From: Azospirillum halopraeferens DSM 3675
Lineage (GTDB): Bacteria > Pseudomonadota > Alphaproteobacteria > Azospirillales > Azospirillaceae
Direction of reading: 5' to 3'
NCBI RefSeq assembly: GCF_000429625.1
Contig: NZ_AUCF01000015.1
Coordinates: 62,001 to 126,000 of the forward strand
DNA: 64,000 nt
Under the pieces are notes generated by a model. It did not search any database. It worked only from the letters and a program-made list of their open reading frames with translations, and was not told the DNA's origin. Position 1 is the stretch's first letter; every line of letters starts with the position of its first letter. The position numbers were made by a program, and so were the translations under genes. This document shows, piece after piece, positions 43,498 through 51,680 of this stretch.

Positions 43498-45363
43498 TCA
43501 GTGCAGATTCAGGTGGAAGTGGTGGGAGATGAATTGCTTGAACGACTTGACCACGGCCAGGCAATCGTTGAAGCGGTCGCGGTCGAGCCGTGACATCTCC
43601 GCCGTGCGGACGGTGTTGTCGATGGCCCCGCCGGGGCCCCCCTGCTCGGTGTCGATGCGGGCCTTCAGGCGCAGGGTGGACAGCACCGTGAAGGTCTCGG
43701 CCAGCTCCGCCGCGAAGGGGCGGTCGAGGGCGCCGCGGTCGGCCAGCGCCCAGATGCGCGCCAGCGTGTTGGTCTCGCCCAGATGCTTTTCCAGGGCGAG
43801 CGCGCGCACCCCGTGCACCAGCGGGAAGATGCCCGCCTTCTTGATGTCCAGCGTCTGGCCGCCGCGCCGTTCGAACAGACCGCCGAACAGGCCCGTCGGC
43901 GTGTCGAAGGCCAGCACCGGCCGGGCGAACTGGAAGAAGAAGCCCTGGTTGTCCTGCACATGATCCAGCAGGTAGCGACGCGCCTCGTCCAGCAGCGCCG
44001 CGTCGCCGGCCACCGCCTGCGCGTCGTAGAAGATCGCCAGGTTCAGCGGCGCCGACTCGTCCGGCCGGTGGATCCAGCGGAACACCGATTCCTTGTAGCC
44101 GGAGAGCGGCCGCGCCCAGGCGGGGTTCGACACCATGATGTCGCCGGGGCACGGCGGATAGCCGAAGGCGACGAGGTGGCGGGTGAATTCGGCGGTGATC
44201 CGCTCCAGGTCCGGACAGGTGTAGCCGTCGCGCAGGATCAGGCCGTTGTCCTGGTCCGTCTTCAGCAACTGCTCCCCCCGCCCCTCGCTGCCCATGACGA
44301 TCAGGCACGCGTTGGCCAGCAGGTCCGGCGGCGCCAGCAGTTCGAACAGGCGGCGGAAGATCTTGCGGTTCAGCTCGGTCACCAGATCGGCGATGAAGGG
44401 CACCTTGACGCCGGTGGCGTGCAGAGTGCGGATCAGCCCGATGGTGTCGTGGCTGGCGCGCGCCAGGTCCTCCGGATCGTCGGCGCGCTCCGCCCGCAGC
44501 GCCACCACCCGGGAATGGTTGGACAGGGCGCCCAGCAGGTCGATCTGCTCCAGCACGCCGGTCACCGCCCCCTGTTCGGTGACGACGATGCGCCGCACCG
44601 AATGCTTGGTCATCAGGAGAAGCGCGTTGAACAGCGGGTCGTCGGCGTCCAACGTGATCAGACTGTAGCGGGCCAGCGGCCCCACCGGTTCGCTCACCGG
44701 GCGGCCGTCCAGCACCACCAGGTCGCGCAGATCGGTGCCCGTGAGGATGCCGGTGCGCTCGCCGTCGCGCACCAGAACGGCGGTGGCACGCCGGTCGCGC
44801 ATAGCCCGGGCGGCGTCGCGCAGGCTGGCGGACGCGTCGACGAAGACGGGCGGGTGGACGTACGCCTGGCGGATGCGCAGCATGGTCAGCGCCGTCAGTT
44901 CGCGGTTCGCCCGCTCGTCGGCCAGGGCGCGCAGGCGGTCGGCGAAGTCCCGGTGCACCCGGTCGGCGAAGTCGGGGTTGCTCCGCGCCAGCGCCTCCAG
45001 CGTCTCGCGCGGCACCAGGGCGCACAGGGTGTCGGCGGCGGCCACGAAGCTGTGGGTCTGGCCGCCGGTGAACAGGGCGCGCAGGTCGAACACACCCCCC
45101 GGCCCGTGGGTGGCCGCCACCTCGCCGCCATGGCGTTCGTGCACCAGCCCGCGCAGCACCACGAACAGGGCGTCGGCGGGCTCGTCACGCTGCAACAGCA
45201 CCTCCCCCGCGCCGTAGACACCGAGGTCGAGGGAGTCGAGCAGAACCAGCCGTTGCGCCGGCTCCAGCCGGTCGAAGGGGGCGGCGTCCAGGGGAAAGGC
45301 GTCGATCAGGCCGGCGGGAAGGCTGCCGGCGGAGCGGGGGGCGGGCGCGTGGGGTGGGGGCAT
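43498..45363 (-). CDS. DUF294 nucleotidyltransferase with cNMP-binding and CBS domains
   Basis: A 621-residue protein: a cyclic-nucleotide-binding-like domain (about 20-140), two CBS motifs (about 155-285; TAVLVRDGERTGILTGTDL and RRIVVTEQGAVTGVLEQIDL), then a DUF294 nucleotidyltransferase domain (about 300-440) with VMGSEGRGEQLLKTDQDNG, and the DUF294 C-terminal substrate-binding helical domain. Similar genes sit beside sodium-solute symporters and may regulate acetate or amino-acid use. It lies downstream of actP here. Confidence 0.92.
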   Translation of the reverse strand: MPPPHAPAPRSAGSLPAGLIDAFPLDAAPFDRLEPAQRLVLLDSLDLGVYGAGEVLLQRDEPADALFVVLRGLVHERHGGEVAATHGPGGVFDLRALFTGGQTHSFVAAADTLCALVPRETLEALARSNPDFADRVHRDFADRLRALADERANRELTALTMLRIRQAYVHPPVFVDASASLRDAARAMRDRRATAVLVRDGERTGILTGTDLRDLVVLDGRPVSEPVGPLARYSLITLDADDPLFNALLLMTKHSVRRIVVTEQGAVTGVLEQIDLLGALSNHSRVVALRAERADDPEDLARASHDTIGLIRTLHATGVKVPFIADLVTELNRKIFRRLFELLAPPDLLANACLIVMGSEGRGEQLLKTDQDNGLILRDGYTCPDLERITAEFTRHLVAFGYPPCPGDIMVSNPAWARPLSGYKESVFRWIHRPDESAPLNLAIFYDAQAVAGDAALLDEARRYLLDHVQDNQGFFFQFARPVLAFDTPTGLFGGLFERRGGQTLDIKKAGIFPLVHGVRALALEKHLGETNTLARIWALADRGALDRPFAAELAETFTVLSTLRLKARIDTEQGGPGGAIDNTVRTAEMSRLDRDRFNDCLAVVKSFKQFISHHFHLNLH

Positions 45364-45400
45364 GGCCGGCCGGCTCCGTACGCGGGTGCTTCGGACAGGG

Positions 45401-45435
45401 ACGACGCCCCGGGACCTGGGGTCCCGGGGCGTCGT
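45401..45435. repeat. Perfect 16-bp hairpin
   Basis: Arms 45401-45416 and 45420-45435 with a 3-base loop; core GCCCCGGGACC. It lies 38 bases before the DUF294 start and lacks a long T-run, so it may be a weak terminator of actP or an attenuating leader. Confidence 0.7.
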
Positions 45436-45477
45436 TGAGGCTACACCACCCCCGCGCGTGGCGGAAGGTGATCATAC

Positions 45478-45712
45478 GCGGTCAGGACCATCCTGACCGC
45501 TGCGTTCATACGGTTTCCGCCTGAAGGCTTCACCCGTATGCCCCTTTCAATGAAGGCCTGCGGCCTTCATCTGTCAGGTTCGACGGCTTCCAACAGATCC
45601 TACGGATCTGCCGGAAGCCGTATCAAACGCCACGCAGGCTTCGGCCCTGGCGGGCCGCGGCCGCCGTCGCGGCCGATACCGGGTTCGGACGTCGAGACTG
45701 ACCGAACCCGGT
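45478..45712. repeat. Cluster of palindromes between actP and DUF294 gene
   Basis: Hairpins lie at 45478-45500 (10-bp arms), 45507-45540 (CATACGG/CCGTATG), 45550-45570 (ATGAAGGCC/GGCCTTCAT), 45584-45620 (nested: CGGCTTCC/GGAAGCCG around AGATCC/GGATCT) and 45678-45712 (ACCGGGTTCGG/CCGAACCCGGT). No coding frame is supported. The words TTCATACGG and ATACGG are also in the palindromic element at 2567-2619. Confidence 0.75.
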
Positions 45713-45723
45713 AAATGGCCCCG

Positions 45724-47427
45724 TCAGTGCGCCGAGGCGCCTTCCGCACCCAGGCCGGTCTGAGCCCGGATGTACTGCGCCTCGTAGGCTTTCTGCTCGT
45801 TGCGCGCACCCTGGCTGCGGTCGGTGATCGAGAAGAACCAGATCGACACGAACGCCAGGGTCACCGAGAACAGGCCGGGGTTCTGGTAGGGGAAGATGGC
45901 CGTCTCGTGGCCCAGCACCGCCTTCCACACCGTCGGACCCAGCACCAGCATGACAACCGCCGAGATCAGCCCGATCCAGCCGCCGATGACGGCGCCGCGG
46001 GTGGTCATGCGGCCCCAGAACATCGACATCAGCAGGACCGGGAAGTTCGCCGAGGCGGCGATGGCGAAGGCCAGGCCGACCATGAAGGCGACGTTCTGGT
46101 TCTCGAAGGCGATGCCCAGCAGGATGGCGACGACGCCCAGCGCCACGGTGGCGATCTTCGACACGCGGATCTCGTCGCGCTCGTTGGCCCGGCCGCGGGC
46201 GATGACCGAGGCGTAGAGGTCGTGCGAGATGGCCGAGGCGCCGGCCAGCGTCAGACCCGCGACCACCGCCAGGATGGTGGCGAAGGCCACGGCGGAGATG
46301 AAGCCGTAGAACAGGTTGCCGCCGACCGCGTGGGCCAGGTGGACGGCCGCCATGTTGTTGCCGCCGCGGATCGCCGCGATCGGGTTGTAGCTGCCGTCGG
46401 CCGCCACCGTCATGTAGAACGGATCGGTCATCAGGAAGGTGATGGCGCCGAATCCGATGATGAAGGTCAGGATGTAGAAGTAGCCGATGAAGCCGGTGGC
46501 GTAGAACACCGACTTGCGCGCCTCCCTGGCGTCGGCGACGGTGAAGAAGCGCATCAGGATGTGCGGCAGGCCGGCGGTGCCGAACATCAGCGCCATGGCC
46601 AGCGAGATGGCGTCGATGGGGTCGCTGATCAGCGCGCCGGGGGCCATGATGGCGCCGTGCTTGGGGTGGATCTCCACCGCCTTCGCGAACATCGCCTCGG
46701 GCGAGAAGCCGAAGGCGTACAGCACGGCCAGGGCCATGAAGGTGGCGCCCGACAGCAGCAGCACCGCCTTGATGATCTGCACCCAGGTGGTGGCAAGCAT
46801 GCCGCCGAAGGTGACGTACGCGATCATCAGCACGCCGACGATGATGACGGCGTACAGGTACTCCATGCCGAACAGGAGCTGGATCAGCTTGCCGGCGCCG
46901 ACCATCTGGGCGATCAGGTAGAACGCCACGGTCGCCAGCGAGCCGCAGGCCGCCAGCGAGCGGATCGGCGTCTGCCGGAAGCGGTAGGAGGCCACGTCGG
47001 CGAAGGTGTACTTGCCGAGGTTGCGCAGCCGCTCGGCGATCAGGAACAGGATGATCGGCCAGCCGACCAGCCAGCCCACCGAGTAGATCAGGCCGTCGTA
47101 GCCGTTGACGTAGACCAGGCCGGAGATGCCGAGGAACGAGGCCGCCGACATGTAGTCGCCGGCGATCGCCAGGCCGTTCTGGAAACCGGTGATGCCGCCG
47201 CCGGCGGCGTAGAAGTCCTTGGCGGACTTGGTGCGGCGGGCAGCCCAATAGGTGATGCCGAGCGTGAACACCACGAAGATCGTGAACATCACGATGGCTT
47301 CGAGGTTCAGGCCCTGCTTCTCGATCTTTCCTTCAACCGCCGCGGCCAGGGCGGTCGCGGGCAGCAGGGCGGCGGACAGCAGGGCGGCGGCGGCGACGGC
47401 CGCCCGCGGGAGCAGCGGAGCCATCAC
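45724..47427 (-). CDS. actP: Cation/acetate symporter
   Basis: A 567-residue sodium:solute symporter (SSSF) with an N-terminal signal-like segment and about 13 helices. The opening [15 protein letters not shown], the early [25 protein letters not shown], and [20 protein letters not shown] are typical of ActP. It imports acetate and similar short carboxylates with sodium. Its start overlaps the DUF485 gene by 4 bases, the usual yjcH-actP arrangement. Confidence 0.94.
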   Translation of the reverse strand: MMAPLLPRAAVAAAALLSAALLPATALAAAVEGKIEKQGLNLEAIVMFTIFVVFTLGITYWAARRTKSAKDFYAAGGGITGFQNGLAIAGDYMSAASFLGISGLVYVNGYDGLIYSVGWLVGWPIILFLIAERLRNLGKYTFADVASYRFRQTPIRSLAACGSLATVAFYLIAQMVGAGKLIQLLFGMEYLYAVIIVGVLMIAYVTFGGMLATTWVQIIKAVLLLSGATFMALAVLYAFGFSPEAMFAKAVEIHPKHGAIMAPGALISDPIDAISLAMALMFGTAGLPHILMRFFTVADAREARKSVFYATGFIGYFYILTFIIGFGAITFLMTDPFYMTVAADGSYNPIAAIRGGNNMAAVHLAHAVGGNLFYGFISAVAFATILAVVAGLTLAGASAISHDLYASVIARGRANERDEIRVSKIATVALGVVAILLGIAFENQNVAFMVGLAFAIAASANFPVLLMSMFWGRMTTRGAVIGGWIGLISAVVMLVLGPTVWKAVLGHETAIFPYQNPGLFSVTLAFVSIWFFSITDRSQGARNEQKAYEAQYIRAQTGLGAEGASAH

Positions 47428-47726
47428 TTCAGCTCCTCCAGGATCTGGCGGTTCAGCTCGTCGAACTCACCGTTGGCCCGGTACACGTAGATTCCGGTGA
47501 GGATGAAAGCGGAGACGATGACCAGGATGCCCACCGGCACCCCGACCGTCATCACACCACCCGCCAGCGACGCCCCCAGGAAGGACTTCCCGAAGGCGAC
47601 CAGCAGGATGAACCCGAAGTAGATGACCAGCATCGCCGCCGACAGCACCCACGCGAAGGCGGACCGGCGGGCGACCAACTGTTGGAACTTCGGATTGTTC
47701 AGGATTTTCTGAGCGTTATCTTGCAT
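47424..47726 (-). CDS. yjcH: DUF485 membrane protein (YjcH-like)
   Basis: A 100-residue protein from ATG 47726, with the DUF485 pattern: [21 protein letters not shown], two transmembrane helices (about 23-45 and 58-82), and [19 protein letters not shown]. It is the small partner of ActP in the acs-yjcH-actP type of operon. Translation is coupled to actP. Confidence 0.93.
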   Translation of the reverse strand: MQDNAQKILNNPKFQQLVARRSAFAWVLSAAMLVIYFGFILLVAFGKSFLGASLAGGVMTVGVPVGILVIVSAFILTGIYVYRANGEFDELNRQILEELK

Positions 47727-47952
47727 CGCACGTCCCCTCATCGAGTACCATAGTAATTTTATCGGCTGATTTCCGGCACTCGCGATGCATCGTCTTTAAA
47801 ACAAGGAGGATCGTCAACCAAATTGATTTGGTATTCCGCAAAAATGAGTCTTGACGCGGCCGAACATGAACAAATGTTTAGGCCCCGTCTTGCGACGGGG
47901 CCTTGACCGATACTGCTGGCTGCTCAGAGTGTTTTGCTTAGAATAGGAATTG
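47727..47952. other. AT-richer intergenic region with a hairpin
   Basis: It presumably holds the yjcH-actP promoter (minus strand). A hairpin GGCCCCGTC-TTGC-GACGGGGCC at about 47881-47902 is likely the transcription stop of the DUF1178 gene, which ends at 47953 on the minus strand. Confidence 0.5.
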
Positions 47953-48369
47953 TCACGAGTCGGTACGAGGCAGCCACGGGATGGCGGCGACGGAGACCCC
48001 CTCCTCGCGCAGTTCGCTGACCTCTTCGCCGCTGGCCTCGCCGTAGATGCCGCGGGCCTGCGTCTCGCCGTAGTGGATGCGGCGCGCCTCCTCGGCGAAA
48101 CGGTCGCCGACGTAATCGCAGTTTTCCTCGACCGTGCGGCGCAATTCGCCGAGCTGGCGGACGACCTCCGCGGCAACCGCCGCCCGCTTCTCCTCCGCCG
48201 TCCGCCCCTTCGCGATGCGCGGCGCCATGGGGGCCTTGGTCACGGCGGTGTCACCGCACACGGGGCAGGCGATGGTGCCGGCGGCGGCCTGGGCGTCGTA
48301 CGCGGCACCGTCGCGGAACCAGGCCTCGAAACGGTGATCGGACGTGCACTTCAACTGGAACAGAATCAT
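47953..48369 (-). CDS. DUF1178 family protein
   Basis: A 138-residue protein with the DUF1178 pattern: MILFQLKCTSDHRFEAWFRDGAAYDAQ, a CPVCG zinc-like pair, KAPMAPRIAKG, and AEEARRIHYGETQARGIYGEAS. It is a small alphaproteobacterial/betaproteobacterial family of unknown role; the CPVC and an upstream Cys/His may bind zinc. It is divergent from the methyltransferase gene. Confidence 0.92.
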   Translation of the reverse strand: MILFQLKCTSDHRFEAWFRDGAAYDAQAAAGTIACPVCGDTAVTKAPMAPRIAKGRTAEEKRAAVAAEVVRQLGELRRTVEENCDYVGDRFAEEARRIHYGETQARGIYGEASGEEVSELREEGVSVAAIPWLPRTDS

Positions 48370-48473
48370 GCTGCGGACGCATCCTTGCGAGGGGCGGGCC
48401 GGCGCTCTGCCCGGCGGGGTCCGTTCCGCCCCCGGCCCGATCCGAAGGATCCACTATATAGGAGGGTTCACCG

Positions 48474-49031
48474 ATGAAAGCTTGCGATTCCGCAGCCCCC
48501 GGCGCCGCGGCGGCGTGGGTGGTCCGGTTCGCCGGGCTGGTGGCGCCGGAGGGATCGGTGCTCGACCTCGCCTGCGGCGGCGGCCGGCACCTGCGCCTGT
48601 TCCGCGACCGCGGCCATCCCGTCACCGGCGTCGACCGCGACCTCGGCGGAGTCGCCGACCTGACCGGCGCGCCGGGCGTCGAGCTGATCCGCGCCGACCT
48701 GGAAGACGGCAGCCCCTGGCCGCTGGCCGGCCGCCGCTTCGCCGGGATCGTGGTCACCAACTACCTGCACCGGCCCTTGTTCGGCCCGCTGATCGACGCG
48801 CTGGCGCCGGGCGGGGTGCTGCTCTACGAGACCTTCGCCGCGGGCAACGAGCGGTTCGGCAAGCCGTCCAACCCAGCGTTCCTGCTGCATCCCGGAGAGC
48901 TGGCGGAGGCGGTGCGCGGCCATCTGCAGGTGGTGGCGTTCGAACAGGGCGTGACCGCACGGCCCCGCCCGGCGGTCGTCCAGCGCCTTGCCGCCGTCGC
49001 CGCCGACGGGCCGGTCGCGCTGGACGGGTGA
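48474..49031 (+). CDS. Class I SAM-dependent methyltransferase
   Basis: 185 residues with SAM motif I VLDLACGGGRHLRLF, motif II TGVDRDLGGV, and IVVTNYLHRPLFGPL in motif IV. It resembles small TehB-like methyltransferases. The target is unknown. AGGAGGG lies 10 bases before the ATG. Confidence 0.87.
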   Translation: MKACDSAAPGAAAAWVVRFAGLVAPEGSVLDLACGGGRHLRLFRDRGHPVTGVDRDLGGVADLTGAPGVELIRADLEDGSPWPLAGRRFAGIVVTNYLHRPLFGPLIDALAPGGVLLYETFAAGNERFGKPSNPAFLLHPGELAEAVRGHLQVVAFEQGVTARPRPAVVQRLAAVAADGPVALDG

Positions 49032-49051
49032 GCGGCATCATATCGGCGCCG

Positions 49052-49741
49052 TCAGGCGGCGGTGGCCCGGCGCTCGGTCCAGTGCTCGGGGTCGTGCAGG
49101 TAGGCGCGGATCTCCGCCAGGGCGCCCGCGTCCAGGTAACCGCCGCGCTCCGCCGCCTCCAGCACGTCCCACCAGTCGGCCAGGGCATGGACGGTCAGGC
49201 CCAGCGGCGCCAGGTTCTCGTGGATGCGGTCGAAGATGCCGTAGCGGAACAGGACGAAGACGTCGCGCACGTCGCATCCGGCGGCCCGCAGCGGTTCGGC
49301 GAAGCGCGCCTTGCGGTGCCCGTCGGTGGCGAGCTGCTCGACCAGAAGGACGCGCGCGCCCGGCTCGACCCGGCCCTCGATGCGGTGTTTGAACGGTTTG
49401 GCGTCCGGCGCGTCCTTGCGCACGAAGACCAGTGGCCGGTCGAGACGGTCGGCCAGCAGGGTGGCGAAGGCCACCCCCGCCCCTTCCGCCGCGGCAATGG
49501 CGTCGGGAGCGCCGTCACCGATCTCCTGCCCGATCATGCGCACGGCGAAGTCGAGCACGCGCCGCCGTGCCGCCACGTCGCCCAGCAAGGGACGGGTGTC
49601 CACGTGCATCGGGCTGACCAGCCCGGAGGCGTGGCGGCAGGGGTGGTCGGGATCGTAACGGATGCAGCCGGTTTCCAGCAGGAGCCGGGCGGTGTCGAGC
49701 GCGCCCTGGCGGAGTTCGATGTCCCAGGCGTCGGGTATCAT
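49052..49741 (-). CDS. pyrE: Orotate phosphoribosyltransferase-like protein
   Basis: A 229-residue type I phosphoribosyltransferase. HASGLVSPMHVDTRPLLGD and FVRKDAPDAKPF are OPRT-like. The PRPP loop reads RVLLVEQLATDGHRK, where the usual adjacent Asp pair is replaced by Glu-Gln. The protein may still make OMP, or it may be a diverged paralogue. The start ATG at 49741 gives the family length; a longer reading would add Arg/Pro-rich sequence. Confidence 0.75.
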   Translation of the reverse strand: MIPDAWDIELRQGALDTARLLLETGCIRYDPDHPCRHASGLVSPMHVDTRPLLGDVAARRRVLDFAVRMIGQEIGDGAPDAIAAAEGAGVAFATLLADRLDRPLVFVRKDAPDAKPFKHRIEGRVEPGARVLLVEQLATDGHRKARFAEPLRAAGCDVRDVFVLFRYGIFDRIHENLAPLGLTVHALADWWDVLEAAERGGYLDAGALAEIRAYLHDPEHWTERRATAA

Positions 49742-49963
49742 GGCATTCCCCCGGTCGGTGTGCCCCGTGCGGCGGGCGGACGGCCGCATGGTCCCACGGG
49801 ACCGGGGTGCGGCGTCCACCGCAACGGCACGCGGCGCGTGCGGGCATCGGGGGTACCCCGGTGGAGGGGTGCGGCGGTGCGTCCCTCCCCGGTCTCCTGC
49901 GCGGGAATTGACTTTCGGCAAGTGCCTCCCAAAAGTACCTCAAATCAGCGTTAGTGAGCGGCC

Positions 49964-51547
49964 ATGGCGACCCTGGACGCGGACCCCGACGACCAGTCCC
50001 TGCTGTTCGCCGACGAAGAGGAGGAAGACGGCAGCGCCGAAGACGCCGCGCATGCCGTTCCCTGGACCATTCTGATCGTCGACGACGAGCCGGAAGTGCA
50101 CGCCATCACCACCGTGGTGCTGGGCACCGTCCGGTTCGAGGGACGGCCGCTGGACTTTCTCGGCGCCCGTTCCGCCGCCGAAGCGCGGGATCTGCTGCGC
50201 AGCCACACGGACATCGCCGTGGTGCTGCTGGACGTGGTGATGGAGACCGACGACGCCGGGCTGCGGCTGGTGCGCTTCATCCGGGAGGAGCTGGGCAACC
50301 ACCGCGTCCGCATCATCCTGCGCACCGGCCAGCCCGGCCAGGCGCCGGAACGGCGGGTGATCCTCGGGTACGACATCAACGACTACAAGGCCAAAAGCGA
50401 GCTGACGGCGCAGACGCTGTTCACCGCGACGGTGGCCGCACTGCGCTCGTACCAGCACATCACCACCATCGACCGCAGCCGCCGCGGCCTGGAGCACATC
50501 GTCGACGCCGCCGCCACCCTGTTCGGGGAGCGCACCCTGGACCGCTTCGCGGACGGCGTGGTGAGGTGGATTGGCCCGCTGCTGCACGGCGCGCGCGGCA
50601 CCGTCCTGTGCGCTCCGCCGGCGGACGGGGGCGGGCTGACGGTGCTGGCCGGTTCCGGCGTCTACGCCGGCGGCGCCGGCCGGCCCGCCGGGGCGCTGGT
50701 GCCGCCGGAGATTCTGGAGGACGTGCACGCCGCCCTGACGGGTCCGGCCAACATCCACCGGCCGCACCACAGCGTCGCCGCCTTCCGGTCCCGCAACCAC
50801 CCGGCCGGCGTCATCGTCATCGACGGCCACCCGCCGCCGTCCGATCTCGACCGCCGGCTGGTGGAGCTGTTCTGCGCCAAGATGGCGGTGGGGTTCGACA
50901 ACGTCTTCCTCTACGACCAGCTCCTCAACGCCCAGCGCGCCACCGTGCACGCGCTGGGCAAGCTGGCGGAGTTCAAGGACGAGGTGACCGGCAGCCACGT
51001 GCGCCGGATCGAACGCTGGTCCACCCTGATCGCGGCGGAGCTGAACGCCCGCGGCACCTGCCCGGAGGCCGCCGATCCCGTCTTCGTGGAGCGCATCGGC
51101 CTGGCCAGCATGCTGCACGACGTGGGCAAGGTGGCGGTGCCCGACCACATCCTGCGCAAGCCCGGCCGCCTCGACCCCGGGGAAATGAGCACCATGCGCG
51201 AACACGCCGCCATCGGCGGCCGCATCCTGCGGGAATCGGCGGCGATGGTGGCGGGTGACAGCTATCTGACCCTGGGCAGCGCCATCGCCGAGTGCCATCA
51301 CGAGAAGTGGGACGGCAGCGGCTATCCCCGGGGCGTGAAGGGCGACGCCATCCCCCTGGCCGCCCGCATCGTCGCGGTGGCCGACGTCTACGACGCCCTG
51401 CTCCACCGCCGCCCCTACAAGGAGGCGTGGGAACAGGCCACCGTCATCGACCTGATCCGCCGGGAATCCGGGGCCCACTTCGACCCCCGCGTCGTCGAAG
51501 CCTTTCTGGCCGTGCTGGAGCGCGAGGGGGCAGCGCCGGCGGCGTGA
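49964..51547 (+). CDS. Response regulator with DUF3369 and HD-GYP domains
   Basis: 527 residues. An acidic N-terminus is followed by a receiver (about 35-155; ILIVDDEPEVHAIT, phospho-Asp in VVLLDVVMETDDAG), a DUF3369 GAF-like domain (about 170-320), and an HD-GYP domain (about 325-510). HDVGK is near residue 385, and HHEKWDGSGYPRG carries the YP part of the GYP motif. It probably degrades c-di-GMP under control of an unidentified kinase. Confidence 0.93.
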   Translation: MATLDADPDDQSLLFADEEEEDGSAEDAAHAVPWTILIVDDEPEVHAITTVVLGTVRFEGRPLDFLGARSAAEARDLLRSHTDIAVVLLDVVMETDDAGLRLVRFIREELGNHRVRIILRTGQPGQAPERRVILGYDINDYKAKSELTAQTLFTATVAALRSYQHITTIDRSRRGLEHIVDAAATLFGERTLDRFADGVVRWIGPLLHGARGTVLCAPPADGGGLTVLAGSGVYAGGAGRPAGALVPPEILEDVHAALTGPANIHRPHHSVAAFRSRNHPAGVIVIDGHPPPSDLDRRLVELFCAKMAVGFDNVFLYDQLLNAQRATVHALGKLAEFKDEVTGSHVRRIERWSTLIAAELNARGTCPEAADPVFVERIGLASMLHDVGKVAVPDHILRKPGRLDPGEMSTMREHAAIGGRILRESAAMVAGDSYLTLGSAIAECHHEKWDGSGYPRGVKGDAIPLAARIVAVADVYDALLHRRPYKEAWEQATVIDLIRRESGAHFDPRVVEAFLAVLEREGAAPAA

Positions 51548-51567
51548 GGCAACGCCCCCTTGCCGCT

Positions 51568-51621
51568 GCCCGGCGGGCGCGCCACCATGGCCGCCGCCCG
51601 GCGGCCGCGCCACCATGGCCG
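51568..51621 (+). repeat. 28-bp tandem duplication before the oxygenase gene
   Basis: Units 51568-51593 and 51596-51621, both of the form GCCCGGCGGSCGCGCCACCATGG, period 28 with one mismatch. They lie between the HD-GYP gene and the oxygenase gene. Each unit contains an ATG but no good ribosome site. Confidence 0.8.
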
Positions 51622-51680
51622 TCCCGCCACCCCTGCCCCTTGCCGGCCCTGCGCGCCGGCCTCTCCCGCGGAGCCGCGCC

